64,000 bases of DNA, taken from NCBI GenBank assembly GCA_038030265.1, contig CM075942.1:71304926-71368925 (forward strand), given 5' to 3'. The translations under genes were made by a program, and so were the position numbers. The notes below the pieces were generated by a model. The model did not search any database, was not told the origin of the DNA, and saw nothing but the letters and a program-made list of their open reading frames with translations. This DNA is from Corythucha ciliata (Eukaryota > Arthropoda > Insecta > Hemiptera > Tingidae). The first letter of the stretch is position 1. Each line of letters opens with the position of its first letter. Below, one piece after another: positions 33,875 to 45,319 of this stretch.

Positions 33875-36800
33875 CCATTTTTTCTCGAAGCTCGAATTGT
33901 GTTAGGCTTCGCCTTTCCGTGTCGTCCGGATAAAATCAGGTAATTAATTTACTTCTTTAATTAAAATACCGGCGACAGAAACCCTCGTATTTATCTAACA
34001 ACATCTAGATAACATAAAATTAAGGCGTGGTTTACCGATCAGGAGAAACGTGGTTTGGCCTTGTTAATCCCTCTCTCCAGGGACTCTGGGAATGGGCCCC
34101 ATTCAGTTCCGCCCCTGAACCTGACTCACTGCAGCCCTCACTTTCCGTCGAAAAACAAGGAAATGACTTGAAAGAAGCGTGTCAAGAAACTAAAAGAACA
34201 AGAATACGTGCGCCCTCTCCTCATGCTCATCATTTCTATTTTCTAACCGTAAACCGTAACACTAAAATAAAATGATTACTCACCCGCCTTTTATGCATTT
34301 CAGCCAAGTGAATATCTGACAGAGTGTAATTGTATTGCGGGGGTTGGTAGAAGGCCACCAAATTTGAAACGGCTAAGACGTCACTACCGCACATTAAACA
34401 GGTTTGCTAATTCGTTGATCATCGTATAAATTGAACATAGGGTTTACTTTATCATTTCTGTATCAAGATTTTCTGATCCAGTTTTCAAAACGTTTGGATT
34501 CATCAAGTTGCCCGCCTTTTGCAAGATGGAAGCCATCAATTCCGATCCACCCAACATCACCAGATCCGCGTCAGCTTCGTCCGAATTGGCTGTTTTGAAG
34601 TATCTGAGCATGATTTCCAAAACACGTTCGGTGTGCGGGTATTTGTGCAATGTGTTGAGCTGTGAGATTTTGATATTTTAACATTAGAATGCGAATTTGA
34701 AGGTTATCCATTCATGTGTATACCTGATTGAATAATTTGAGCAATGTAACTTTATAACCTTTCGGGTACAAGCCTTCGGGGTCAAGTAGCTGTGATATAT
34801 AAAGAGCCTCCCAGAGGAAGCCATCATAGTCTTTGTACTTGAATTTCTTAAGCATGTCCTGTATCAAAGGCTCCAAAACCGGGCTACGGCCAGGATACTC
34901 GAGCTGCGATTAAGAATGCAAAGGCATAAGCGGGACAAGGCCGTCTCTTTCAAACTGAAGCGCCTTACATGAACTGTAAGGTTGTAGTGCGAAAACAGTG
35001 ATAGACCGTCTACTATTTGAACCTCGATAGATTCACTAAAAAATGGCGATTGAACAACATTCGGGTAATCGCTTGAATACTTCAAGTCTGTTTTGAAACC
35101 GTTGAAGCGCTGGAAATATTCAAGTAGGACCAGGGACCAGACAAGAAAAGGAAACACTAACCTTTATGTTCCGGAAAAATTTCATAAATATTATATTTGA
35201 TTGGAATGTCGTCATCCACCCAGTCTTGGCAGGTGATGTTGAATTTCGTCAAACCACGAACGCCACTGGATGGTACTATTTCACAGCTCCCTCCTTTCGG
35301 CGGCGCGTTCACTGGTAAATGAAACGTAGCTGATCCAGTACCGGCTTAACGAACACTCAATTAAATGATGACATCGTTAAGCTTACCCGTCTCATTAATG
35401 TCCAAACACTTACTTTTGGCGGTAAAATGGTATGTTTTGCCTTCGAGCAGGGAATACGGCCGTATTTTGAGTTGATGAGGCGGTGAGGGTTCCCTTATAT
35501 CACCGACAGCTACATTTTGAGAGTCGTACGACGCGCTCCACTTAATTGCATCGTTTGATGGAGGCGATTCTGTCGCCTCAAGCAGCACGTGAACGTTTCT
35601 GTTCACTTTTAAATGAACGTTACCGCAGGTGACACATCTAAAAGACAATAAACATGTTTTTCCAAACTGAAAATTGTGCACTTTTAGCTATCAACGTTAT
35701 TTTAATATTAGTTGCAAGCAATTCAGCGGTGATGAAAGCTTGCGCACTTGTCGTATCACGGGTAAGAGGATTGAAAACACGAACGGTGATGCCATATCTG
35801 TTACCGCAAGTCAAATTCAATGCATGAGGACCTGAAAATTACTTCAATCCTATATTCCTGACTTGTTCCCACTCCCCTTCTTCATAATACCTTTCCCATC
35901 CTTTCCACCATAGGCGCATACTGGGTCCATCGACGAACCAACATTGGTACAACTCCAAGTAAACTTCAAATTGTCGTCAACGTAATTCAAATTCAGATTT
36001 TCAACTTCCACGACTATTGAAAATTTGCAGTTGGCTTTTCGTTCAACACCACCAACAATAACGAAGCTCATATTGCCCATAATGAGGGAAATATAGCACT
36101 GAACAGACCCGTAGCCCAGTAAATGATTGTATGAAGATGAATTGCGAGGAGGGTACTGCGTATCAACCAACATAAGCAACTTGTTTGTGTGTTCCTAACC
36201 CTGCGTAGTGCAATACGGAGCCCTTCATTATCCCCGTGATCGTTATTTTGTATGTTTGTTCAGGTAATATGCGGGGTGCAATAATTTTATTTTCTCCTGT
36301 TGAAGCAAAGTAGGTAAACATTTTAATGATAATGAGTGAAACTAAAATATTAAAATATTACCTTGTGATGTCAGGGTTTGGACACGTCTGTTTGTCTTGG
36401 CTGCGAAGAATAAACCTCTAAAACAAGAATTATAATTTTCAGGGTGATGAGTTCACGTTACATACCGTTGTCAACGGTCCATGTTATAGTCGAAGTTTGC
36501 ACTGTTGGACAGTCGTAATAGGGTACAAGACTGGCTGAAAGTGTGATTTCCTTGTAACTCAAGTTATACTGTCGGTGTTTTCGGGTTAGTGTAACTATTG
36601 AAACACGCGCGCCATTATTCGGTATTTATAAACCTCCAATCCACCACCCTCGACCCAGCATATTACCAACCCTCTGCCTTTAATTTCCTCGCACAACGTA
36701 TTATTTCGGGATCGTAGTCGATGAAGATTTTAAAATTTTGGTTGAAGTAAGTAATACCCTTGTGTCTAACTTGAACGTTGAATACTTCCAATCGCCCTGC

Positions 36801-38483
36801 AACTTTGTAGGGGTAGTCACGCGTAACAACTGGTATGTTATCTGGATGCTCCACCTCAATCGGTAAATCCAGCGTGAATTTGACACATTTCATATCTGAA
36901 AAGAAAAGTTAATTAACAGATTTTAGTAAATATATTGGAATAGTCTGTAAAATGACAGAATGATGAAGGTTTCCGATCAAAATGACAATTTTCGTGATTG
37001 GAGAGTCAGTTTTTACAGTAAAAGCAACAAGCCTCTGAAGGTCAGGGGGGCTACAACGAGCTGGCGTAAAAATCCCGCCAATCGTGGAATCTAGGGCGAT
37101 ATAACAATATGTTTTATATACAGCGTCATTGGTTACCGCTTGCTCATGGTTGAGCTATTCCAAAACCCTTGAAAAAACGCTCATTCAAAGCTCAAAATGA
37201 GAAAACGCCCAATAGCGGTTTCTAAGGGAACTTCTCTAAACTAAAATTGAGAAAAAGCCCAAATTCCTGGCGCGTCGTATTGAGCGTTCTCAGCGGAAAA
37301 TGCCCGCAGTGCTCTATCTGTGCGTATCCGAGAAAATCATGCACCCACCCCAAACACTGAACGCTCTCCTAAAGGCTAAAATCGCATGGGTTCCGCCCCT
37401 CGTTTAGGACACGGCTATTTCCATTCGTGGCTAAAATAGATAAACACGCCAATTCGTGACTAAAATTTTTAGAAAAATTGGTAATTTGCGAATTAAATTG
37501 CGCTAGTTCGCGGCTAAAATTAAGACAAGTTATACTTTGAGGTTAAAACGGGGTAACGGCTAATTCGCGGATGAAATTGAGTAAAACGATATAATTCGTG
37601 GCCATAATAGAGAATATCTCATTGCCAAATTCACAAAAAACAGTAAAGCAGATACAATTTATATTAACGCCAGTTCTCACTTTCTGGAGGCGATAAACGG
37701 GGGAAAAGCGCCAATTTTTCGTCATCAACAACAATAAATAACAACAATAACAACAATAAGCTACTTCACGTCTAAAATTGGCGTAGAATGCGAATTCACG
37801 GCTATAATAACTGGGGAAAAGCGGTCATTTTGATGCAGTTTCGCGACTACTCAGTCCCAAACTTTGGTGATTGGGTACGAGGGTGAAAGCTGCCTATTTT
37901 AAAATAAACTTCAAAAAGCTTTTTCTGGACATCAACTTACGTTTTATAGCCAAAGCAATCTGGTTCTCAGTTGTTTCAGCTTGATTAGTCAGTTCCTGGT
38001 GGTAGGGGGGGGGGGGTTGACAAAACTTTTCACTATCTCCACGAAAAATCACCGTAAAATACACGACCATTGGTTTTGAATGAGTAAAGTGTAACAGGGG
38101 TGCGAATGAGCAAGAATCACGTAATTTCGGTATTTGCGAATGACACGAATCAATCTATTCGGTTTTTGCCAAAAGATTGCTGTGATTTTAGCCAATCCTG
38201 CATTATCATATTTTTCAACCGACGAAAAATTTGGTTTTTGACCGGTGAAAGAAGTTTTTGAATGACCCGAACTTGTGGGAATGACTCTCCAGGAGCAATA
38301 TCCGTCCATTTCCGTCTCCGATTAAGACAAGTTCATGATCGTCTTTGTGAGTGTGACACAGCGCCACAACGCGAAGCCGTGAAAAAGAAGAGAGAGAAAA
38401 AAAAAAACGAAAAGGCAACCCACCCTTCAAGACCTTGATGTGTTGCGGGACCGATAAAAGAATAAAAATGTCACGTGAATGGA

Positions 38484-39129
38484 AAGGGAAAATATGAACA
38501 AAAAATTTCGCTCCGGCAGCTGGCGGTCGAAAAGAGTGCACTTCATTTCGTATACGGATGCCCTAAGCCGTCCCAGAAGTAATAATATTGAGATTGAGAC
38601 CATAATTTGTTTCGTTAATGTTTGACCCTCCCTCATACTGTTTGTTTAAGCTGAACTTACTACCTCAAAATGGAATCATCGTACCGAATACATGCTTCTG
38701 GAATCAACGGGTGATTTGTAGTGATTTTTTTAACAGTTTAAGTCCTAATAACCCCCCCCCCCCTCCACGTCAACCAATTTGGCCCAAATGCAATACAGAC
38801 CGAGGTCTTAAGACTACTGATTTCTGGGCCAAATCTCGTTCCGCTAAAATAATTTCTACAAGAGCTATCGTGCTAACAAGACCACACACTTACTTCCTCC
38901 CCGGTAGGACCTCCCCCTCCGCATTGCCTTTTTCAAAAAATTACAATGAAAATCAAAGGCTACTCTAACATGGAGTACACGTACCGAATATGATGCTTCT
39001 ATAATCAACAGGTGATTTGCAGTTATTTCACCATTTCAACCCTTATTTTCTCCCCCTCCACCACGACCGATTTTGCCCACCGATTTTGCCCACCGATTTT
39101 GCCCACCGATTTTGCACATCGATCCCAAG
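38484..39129. repeat. Dispersed repeat R1, copy in duplicon B
   Basis: Counterpart of 26,141-26,735. The terminal 15-bp unit (CCGATTTTGCCCAC) is present four times here against three in copy A, and the C-run differs in length. Confidence 0.6.
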
Positions 39130-40529
39130 ACAGAAACTTCCATCACTACACATCATCCAGCTTCTCCAAGTGAAGAAATCAGTCAAACTCCTCTGGGAGG
39201 CAACCCGTTACCCATTACATAAAACGTATCTGAACAGAGCCATGAAAGACCTGACTGAAGCTCTCTTAATGGAGAAACAAAAGCAAAAACGAAGAGACCT
39301 CCTCACTTTGGATAGAACTGATGGATCATCGTGGAGGAAGACCAAGGTATTCACCAAAGAAAATACTGACATCCCACCTCTTTTCTACAACAGTAGTTGG
39401 TAGTCCACACCTCTGGAAAAGGCAGAGCTGTTTTCGACAATCTTGGGTGAACAATTCTCACCAAACCCAGAAACCAGCCTCATTGAAAAAGAAATCCACG
39501 AAATCTTGACGTCACCTCTGCAATTGAGCCCCTTTCACGATTTCTTCCGACCAGCCCAGGTGAATAATGTCATTCGTCGCTTGAGATGCAAGAAAGCACC
39601 GGTAAGTGACAACATCACAAAAAACCCCTGCTGCTTCACGTGCCTCGCAAGGCGCTAGTACCCTTAGCGCAATTCTTCAACGCTTGTCTCAGACTGGGCT
39701 ATTTACCATCCAAATGGAAGTACGCCACTGTTATTCTCATCCATAAACCTAATAAACTTGTCAAAAACCCACAAAGCTACCGCCCAATACGCCTCCTCCC
39801 TCTTAATCTCCGAAGTTTTTGAAAGGCTGCTTCTACGTAAGTTAGTCCCCTACCTTGAACCTCTCATACCAGCAACCCAGTTCGGATTCCGAAACGCCCG
39901 CGCATGTATTCACCGCTTTGCGGACAAAATACTGGACACCTACGAGAAAAAAGAAACCTGCATAGGACTGTGTGCTGACACCGAAAAAGCGTTCGATAGA
40001 ATGTGGCATCCTGGATTGTTCTTCAAGCTCAAGCCCATTCTCCCTGACTTCTACTACCAAGTAATCCTGTCCTACCTGACAAACCGCACATTTACTGTCA
40101 GATATAAACAGCCGTATCTCGCACGGATGTCCCCCAAGGTAGTGTGCTGGGCCCACTACTATACCTAGCATTCACGGGTGACATTCCTTCATCTCCTAAC
40201 TTGACTTCTGCTCGGTTTGTAGATGATGCAGCTTTCCTCTGCAGCTCGACAAGAGGTGAGAGAGTGGGTTGGGATCTCGAGGAGCTCACCATCGACCTCA
40301 ATAATTGGGCTCACGCTGGAAAATAAAACTCAATCCACAAAAGTCCAGCTGCGTGATTTTCACTTACCTCCACAACCATCATACGCCACAATTGAGAGTT
40401 GGTGAAGTTCAAGTGCCCACAGAACTTGCCGTACCTGGGAGTATTACTTGATAAACGTCTGAACTTCCAAGCCCGCGTAACATCCATGCTTCAAAGATGC
40501 CGCAATGGCCTCAGAAATCTCAAGCCCCT
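39130..40529 (+). pseudogene. 5'-truncated Jockey-type LINE, RT region (copy B)
   Basis: Same broken frames as 26,736-28,142, including CADTEKAFDRMWH and FVDDAAFLCSS, with the same frameshifts and stop, so the element was dead before the duplication. It is interrupted at 40,538 by a hAT-like element. Removing that element and one TSD rejoins this end to 46,585 in an open frame (LLGN-LSPLSF), showing that the two parts are one LINE. Confidence 0.85.
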
Positions 40530-40739
40530 TCTGGGAACAGATGCGTAGGTATGGGGAGGGATATGGGGGATAGATCCCCCCCCCCCCAGGGCCACAAGTA
40601 CGAACGAAGGAGCACTAGTTCCATAATCGTAAGTCTAGCTTTTTCCTTGGACTTCAGACCCAACGCAGTAGTGTACCGTGGTACGGGGGGGGGGGGGGGG
40701 GGGGTTGCCCCGGACCCTCTATCAAACAAAAATCGGTAA

Positions 40740-41293
40740 TATTCGTGGCTATAGCTGCTAAAAAGCGCTGATTCGTGGTCTCGCGATGCAACTTCCAGAC
40801 TAAAATTAAGAAAAAAATCGCTGATTCGCGGTACATGGAGGCCATTCTACGAATAAATTGTGGAAATCAACGCAAAAGTGTTCTTTTTGGCCCAGCCCGC
40901 GGTTACAATTAAGAAAACATGCTATAATATGTATTAACAAAAAAATACGCTTTCAGGTTAGGATTGGACAAAAATGGCAAATTCGCAACTGAAATGGCGT
41001 GAAATCGCCCATTCGCGTATGAAAAAGGGAATAGGATGCTGAATGGCGGCAAAATTAGCACAAAACGCTATTTCACAGCTGAAATTGGGAAAAATCGCTA
41101 ATTTGCAATTTGCAGATATAATGTTATGGAAAAACGTTAATTCGCGGATACAAATGAAGAAAATCACTAATTTAAGCGCAGCTAAAATTAAGGAGCTCCT
41201 TAATTTTCAGTTCAAATTAGGGGAAAGTGCTAATTCTCAGTTAAAAATGGAAAAAATTGCTGATTTGCAGCTTAAATTGAGTCAAACGCCCAT

Positions 41294-41295
<2 letters not shown>
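40740..41295. repeat. Degenerate repeat array, left part
   Basis: Many diverged units like GCTAATTCGCGGCTAAAATTG followed by AGAAAAA and spaced about 30 bp. Continues at 45,300 after the LINE insertion. Confidence 0.7.
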
Positions 41296-41342
<47 letters not shown>

Positions 41343-41554
41343 ACGGGTCATGCCCAATTTTATTAATAATCGATTCACTAACGATATAATATTAAGACGT
41401 GATAACAAGTGATATCGACAACTCCAAACAACAACAAAAAAAAAACATAAATCTCGTAAAGTGGTAATATAAAGATAGTGTAAAACTTTTTAACGACTCA
41501 GCAACAATAATAAGCAAGGTAATAATGACTAGTTTTCACTAAAAATAAATATAA

Positions 41555-43927
41555 TTAGTCCCTGCTCAAAGAATCCCTGACACAAGTGAGCAATTGACTC
41601 TGGGACACGTGAAAGAGATCAATTCCGAGATCGTTCGCAAACCTCATCATTCTCGACAAGGGTGAATAATATAAATAGTCCGTTCTGTGCCGCTCAACGC
41701 TGAATGTTGCCGACGACCTTGTCGCTACTCCCGGAACCCGAATTCTCAGATGACCAAGCAGGTAAGAGCAATCAATGGTGCCACGCAGAATACGAAACAG
41801 CAAAACCATGTCCGCAACCTTTCTCCTGAGCAGCAGTGATGGCAACGAAGGAACCAATGGGGCGGGAATTTGATCATTTCGTGAGATCATGACTAGGCGA
41901 AATCGGTAATTTAAGTGTCTCATCATTTTCGACTGTACCGCTTCAATCAATAACTGTCTAGTAATGACATAGGGCGACCAAACTGGCGAGGCATACTCAA
42001 GAATAGGCCGAACCAACGAGCAAAAGAGAAATTGGAGCACACTGACGTTCCGAAAATCACGAGTTGACCTGAGAACGAACCCCAAAGCTCCATATGCTCT
42101 CCTACAAATCACCTCAACATGATGCCTGAAGGTCAGCCCACTGTCAAACCAGACACCCAAATCCTTGACGAGCGGCAATCGAGCTACTTCCACTTGATTA
42201 ATCGTGTACGGGAAGCGAATGAATGTCGAAGATCGATGGTAGGACATCACAGAGCACTTATTTGGATTTAAGACCATACCATTGCGCCGACACCAATCTG
42301 TGAGCTCATCCAATGCGATCTGAAGTAGCTGACAATCCTCAACCGTGTTAACCCTGACGAATAACTTTAAGTCATCAGCAAAAAGAAGGAACTGAATTGA
42401 CGGATGCGAAGCTAAAGATGACCTCAAGTCCCGCATGAAAAGGCCAAACAGCGGAGGACCCACCCGAGACCCCTGAGGCACACCACTAGGCATATCGTAA
42501 TACGACGAGACGGCCGACTTGAGATGCACAGTCTGTTGGCGACCCACCAGGTAAGATGCAAACCAACTGAGTAATTTTCCGCCTATTCCGCAATCTTCAA
42601 GCCTCATCAGTAACGCATCGTGTGGCACCAAGTCGAAGGCCTTCGCAAAATCTACGTAGACTACATCCACCTGAGCATGGCTGCCAAACGTTTCGAGAAT
42701 GAACCCTTGAATTGACAGTAAGTTCGTAACGGTGGAACGACATTTCGTAAACCCATGCTGCTCATCTATAACACAACTTTTCAGAAGGGGGAATATACTG
42801 TCCAACACCAGAGACTCGAAAACTTTGGAAAGCACAGAGAGCTTTGATATTGGTCTATAGTTTCGCACATCTGAGCGATCGCCAGACTTGAAAACAGGTA
42901 CGATAGCACTTCTCTTCAGAGTCGACGGGAAAAAACCATGCTGAAGCGACAAATTGAATAGGTATGTGAGAGGCTCGCATAACACTTGACTGCACGATTT
43001 CAGTATATGGGGATGCAAATTATCAGGTCCTGCTCCTTTTTTAGTGTCCAAACACCTCAACTTATTATATACTTCATCCTCCGTGACTGAGATTCTCGAA
43101 TAATAGAAAGCCGGGGACATTTCCGAGTCGTTTATCACCCTCCCGACCGAAGAAGAAGAAGCAACAGCAGTCTGATATATACCAGCAAAGTAAGACCTAA
43201 ACATCTCCACGATCTTCTCAACCTTGTTACTTTCCTCTCCATCGAAATGCATAGTATCTGGTAGCCTGTTACATTTTTTCACAGAATTCACGTGATTCCA
43301 AAATTCTCTTATATCGTGAGGTATGCCATTTTCAAGCGCTGACAAATAGTCCGCGAAACACTTTCTGGAAAGATCCCTGCAGCGCGATCTAACGGACGAA
43401 AACTCCAAATAGCTATCCCGACTTCGAGTTACCTTGTAAACATAATGCAATCTCTTTTTATCAGCAACAAGTCTTTTCAGTTCCGCGGTAAACCATCTCG
43501 GGTAATTGCTATTATAATAAATTTTCACTTTAGGCGAATGCTTAGTACCGAGGTCATGAAGTGTTTTAATGAAGAAATCAAAAGCCGAATTCACATCCCT
43601 GTCCCTGAATTGTTCCTTCCAATTCACATACTCCAAGTCCTTCATCAAACTAGGAATATCACATTTCTTAAAGTTAGCAAAGTCATCGCAAGGTAATTTT
43701 AGGTAAGACTTGTCACAACCAAGGTTTATAGTTAATAAGACAGGAGGATGATGCCCTTCAATCGGAAACAGGGTATCCTCAACGCCTACTTCAGAAACTT
43801 GATCCAGTGGATGGTTGGAAAATATGAGATCGAGAAGTCTCCCGCTTTCATTGAACACAGTATTCCTCTGCTGTAGCCCAAGCATGAGAACGATGACAAA
43901 ATTGTACTTCCACCAGGTGAATGACAT
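41555..43927 (-). CDS. LINE ORF2: endonuclease end and reverse transcriptase
   Basis: 790-codon open frame. The N-terminal part completes the endonuclease (GRLLDLIFSN, then IEGHHPPVLLTI). The RT region has RSAIVPVFKSGDRSDVRNYR and PISKLS, DVVYVDFAKAFDLVPHDALL, SGVPQGSRVGPPLFGLFM and QFLLFADDLKLFV, with the F-A-D-D catalytic residues intact. After the thumb region it ends without an RNase H domain, as in CR1/L2/Jockey-type LINEs. It encodes the enzyme that nicks the target and copies LINE RNA at the nick. A frameshift separates it from the endonuclease start upstream. Confidence 0.9.
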   Translation of the reverse strand: MSFTWWKYNFVIVLMLGLQQRNTVFNESGRLLDLIFSNHPLDQVSEVGVEDTLFPIEGHHPPVLLTINLGCDKSYLKLPCDDFANFKKCDIPSLMKDLEYVNWKEQFRDRDVNSAFDFFIKTLHDLGTKHSPKVKIYYNSNYPRWFTAELKRLVADKKRLHYVYKVTRSRDSYLEFSSVRSRCRDLSRKCFADYLSALENGIPHDIREFWNHVNSVKKCNRLPDTMHFDGEESNKVEKIVEMFRSYFAGIYQTAVASSSSVGRVINDSEMSPAFYYSRISVTEDEVYNKLRCLDTKKGAGPDNLHPHILKSCSQVLCEPLTYLFNLSLQHGFFPSTLKRSAIVPVFKSGDRSDVRNYRPISKLSVLSKVFESLVLDSIFPLLKSCVIDEQHGFTKCRSTVTNLLSIQGFILETFGSHAQVDVVYVDFAKAFDLVPHDALLMRLEDCGIGGKLLSWFASYLVGRQQTVHLKSAVSSYYDMPSGVPQGSRVGPPLFGLFMRDLRSSLASHPSIQFLLFADDLKLFVRVNTVEDCQLLQIALDELTDWCRRNGMVLNPNKCSVMSYHRSSTFIRFPYTINQVEVARLPLVKDLGVWFDSGLTFRHHVEVICRRAYGALGFVLRSTRDFRNVSVLQFLFCSLVRPILEYASPVWSPYVITRQLLIEAVQSKMMRHLNYRFRLVMISRNDQIPAPLVPSLPSLLLRRKVADMVLLFRILRGTIDCSYLLGHLRIRVPGVATRSSATFSVERHRTDYLYYSPLSRMMRFANDLGIDLFHVSQSQLLTCVRDSLSRD

Positions 43928-44437
43928 TCTAAATGCGGACTAGTTAAGTTATCTGACGGCCACGTATCGTAGGGCAAATTAAAATCGCCCACCACTATTA
44001 CGCGATCGAAACCGCTGTTCGCAAAGCAAGCTTCCTCAACTGAAGAGCAAAATTCTTCAAATCGCTTCGTAGGAGAGTCCGGAGGTAAATAAACTGCCAC
44101 CAACAAACACTTGAGATTTCCGATCTCCACCATCACGAATAAATGTTCAACTGTGAAACACCTTCGGGGGATTACCTGGGAATATAACATTGTATTAACC
44201 GCAATTAGACAACCTCCCCCGCTAACTTTATTACTCGACATAGCGTCCCTATCACAACGGTAAATAGAATAGTTAGTTAAACCAAGTTCGGTATCCAAAA
44301 TATCACTGCTTAGATTCGTTTCCGTGAAAACAAGAATATCGTATGGCGAAATTGTGACAATAGTTTGTAAAATCTTGAGTTTAGAACGAAGCCATCTAAC
44401 ATTTTGATAATAAACAGATAAGTGAGAGTTGAAACTA
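43786..44437 (-). CDS. LINE ORF2 N-terminus: apurinic-type endonuclease
   Basis: In this frame from about 44,430 the product starts with SVYYQNVRWLRSKLK and DILVFTETNLSSDI, the N-x-R-x-L-x-(S/T)-K and E-T motifs of LINE endonucleases, then GGGCLIAVN, VEHLFVMVEI, LLVAVYLPP and VIVVGDFNLP with catalytic D and N. It overlaps the 41,555-43,927 frame. The overlap contains the point where one base gain or loss must have occurred, since the endonuclease end (GRLLDLIFSN) is in the other frame. Confidence 0.85.
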
Positions 44438-44438
44438 G

Positions 44439-45182
44439 TTAGTTTTTTGAGCGATTGACAATCCTTGGAACTCCCTGAATGTACTTAATAGTCAAGTCCT
44501 TGTCGTTCTTCAAATCTAACTCCTGCCTCAGTGACCTGAGATATTCAATTTCTCTCGGCGTACAGTCACTTTTAACCCTGATGCCCGTATCCTTGCTTAT
44601 GGCCAAACTTTTCCTTAGGACTGACTTCGCCTCTTCCGGACTGGAAAGAACGACTTTCAATGGCCTAATTTTGCCTTCACTTGGCTTGCCTAGCCGGATG
44701 ACGTGAGCTACACTTGAATCCGCAATAGAAGTAGGGGCTAACGCAGTCATCACAGCTCCACGGTCATGCTCTCGTCTTTCGCTGACTTCGGTGGATGTTG
44801 ATTCAGGAACGTTGAAGACAATTACATTCGACGCACGCCGAGCCCGATCGTTAATCTCGCTTATAACGGCTTCCATAGCGCCAGGAGACATCTCACTTGC
44901 ACTAACATTGGCTTGGACAGCTTTCTTCAGAGACTCTATCTCGTGCTGCAAATCACGAACCATTGACTTGAGCTCATCCAAGGCTCCCATGCCATCCTCA
45001 CATTTGTCGCACAGGAAAACAACCTTGCTTTTAGCGGCGGTCAGACAAGCAATCTCCGACCTACTCAAGCCGGCACACTTGACAGCGTGTAGAGAACCTT
45101 TACAAGAGCCACAAATAATTCCTTGGTCCGCCTTGACAACTTCAGCACATTTCACGCACGGATTTGACATTACGCTGAGCAA
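44439..45182 (-). CDS. LINE ORF1: PHD-like zinc finger and RNA-binding protein
   Basis: 247 codons. Residues about 8-62 hold a Cys/His pattern (CVKC, IICGSC, LHAVKCAGL, VVFLCDKCE) of a PHD-type finger. A short coiled coil follows (LKSMVRDLQHEIESLKKAV), then RRASNVIVFNVPES and a basic alpha/beta region like the RRM-type part of ORF1 proteins. PHD-bearing ORF1s occur in CR1/L2-group LINEs. It binds the element's RNA to form the particle used for transposition. It ends a few bases before ORF2. Confidence 0.8.
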   Translation of the reverse strand: MLSVMSNPCVKCAEVVKADQGIICGSCKGSLHAVKCAGLSRSEIACLTAAKSKVVFLCDKCEDGMGALDELKSMVRDLQHEIESLKKAVQANVSASEMSPGAMEAVISEINDRARRASNVIVFNVPESTSTEVSERREHDRGAVMTALAPTSIADSSVAHVIRLGKPSEGKIRPLKVVLSSPEEAKSVLRKSLAISKDTGIRVKSDCTPREIEYLRSLRQELDLKNDKDLTIKYIQGVPRIVNRSKN

Positions 45183-45319
45183 CGGTACGATTTATCTCAA
45201 TAAATAAAACGATATATTCAGAGCCGAAAAAACACACGTCTAATAACGTTTTATCACGCCTTATCACTCTTCTTGGCAAAAATTGACAAAACCCGGTAGG
45301 TAATGCACGGGTTGGAGAC

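Larger units (their letters stand above)
29022..36895 (-). pseudogene. Polycystin-1-like copy B (REJ to TM2), frameshifted
   Basis: Same exon series as copy A. REJ block 35,162-36,895; middle exons about 34,283-35,087; GAIN exons about 31,229-32,203; GPS/TM1 30,797-31,030; PLAT 30,381-30,729 and 30,089-30,313; TM2 29,022-29,125. Breaks relative to copy A are: an extra G before the GPS cysteines (about 31,010), a missing C after TM1 (about 30,830), a missing base in PLAT (about 30,465) that fuses two exons into a false 211-codon ORF, and a missing G in GAIN (about 31,427). All sit in short homopolymers, so sequencing error is possible. If real, this copy cannot make a full protein. It is colinear with and upstream of copy A. 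Confidence 0.8.
28684..41075. repeat. Tandem duplicon copy B (12,392 bp)
   Basis: Second unit of the direct tandem duplication. It begins in the middle of the inverted exon fragment (matching 16,341) and ends at 41,075, where sequence continues into the rest of the hAT-like element and the downstream Jockey end. This places copy B next to the original right flank. It differs from copy A by scattered substitutions, many 1-bp homopolymer indels and a few 10-25 bp repeat-number changes. Confidence 0.95.
41296..45240 (-). mobile_element. Nearly full-length CR1/Jockey-group LINE
   Basis: Minus-strand element with a poly(A) tail seen as a T-run of about 40 nt (41,297-41,338). ORF2 and ORF1 lie in the expected order. 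It sits within the AATTCGCGG repeat array of the hAT-like element. The 5' limit is estimated from where array sequence resumes (about 45,240-45,320); I could not find a clear TSD in the low-complexity flanks. ORF2 has one apparent frameshift (about 43.93 kb), otherwise both frames are open, so it is probably young. Confidence 0.85.

Noticed and set aside
41297..41338. Phe-rich tail of the ORF at 41,043-41,366
   Set aside because: It is the translated T-run that represents the poly(A) tail of the minus-strand LINE.
43445..45207. Plus-strand ORFs opposite the CR1-like LINE (43,445-43,696; 44,479-44,706; 44,791-45,207)
   Set aside because: They are antisense shadows of LINE ORF1/ORF2 with no recognisable domains.
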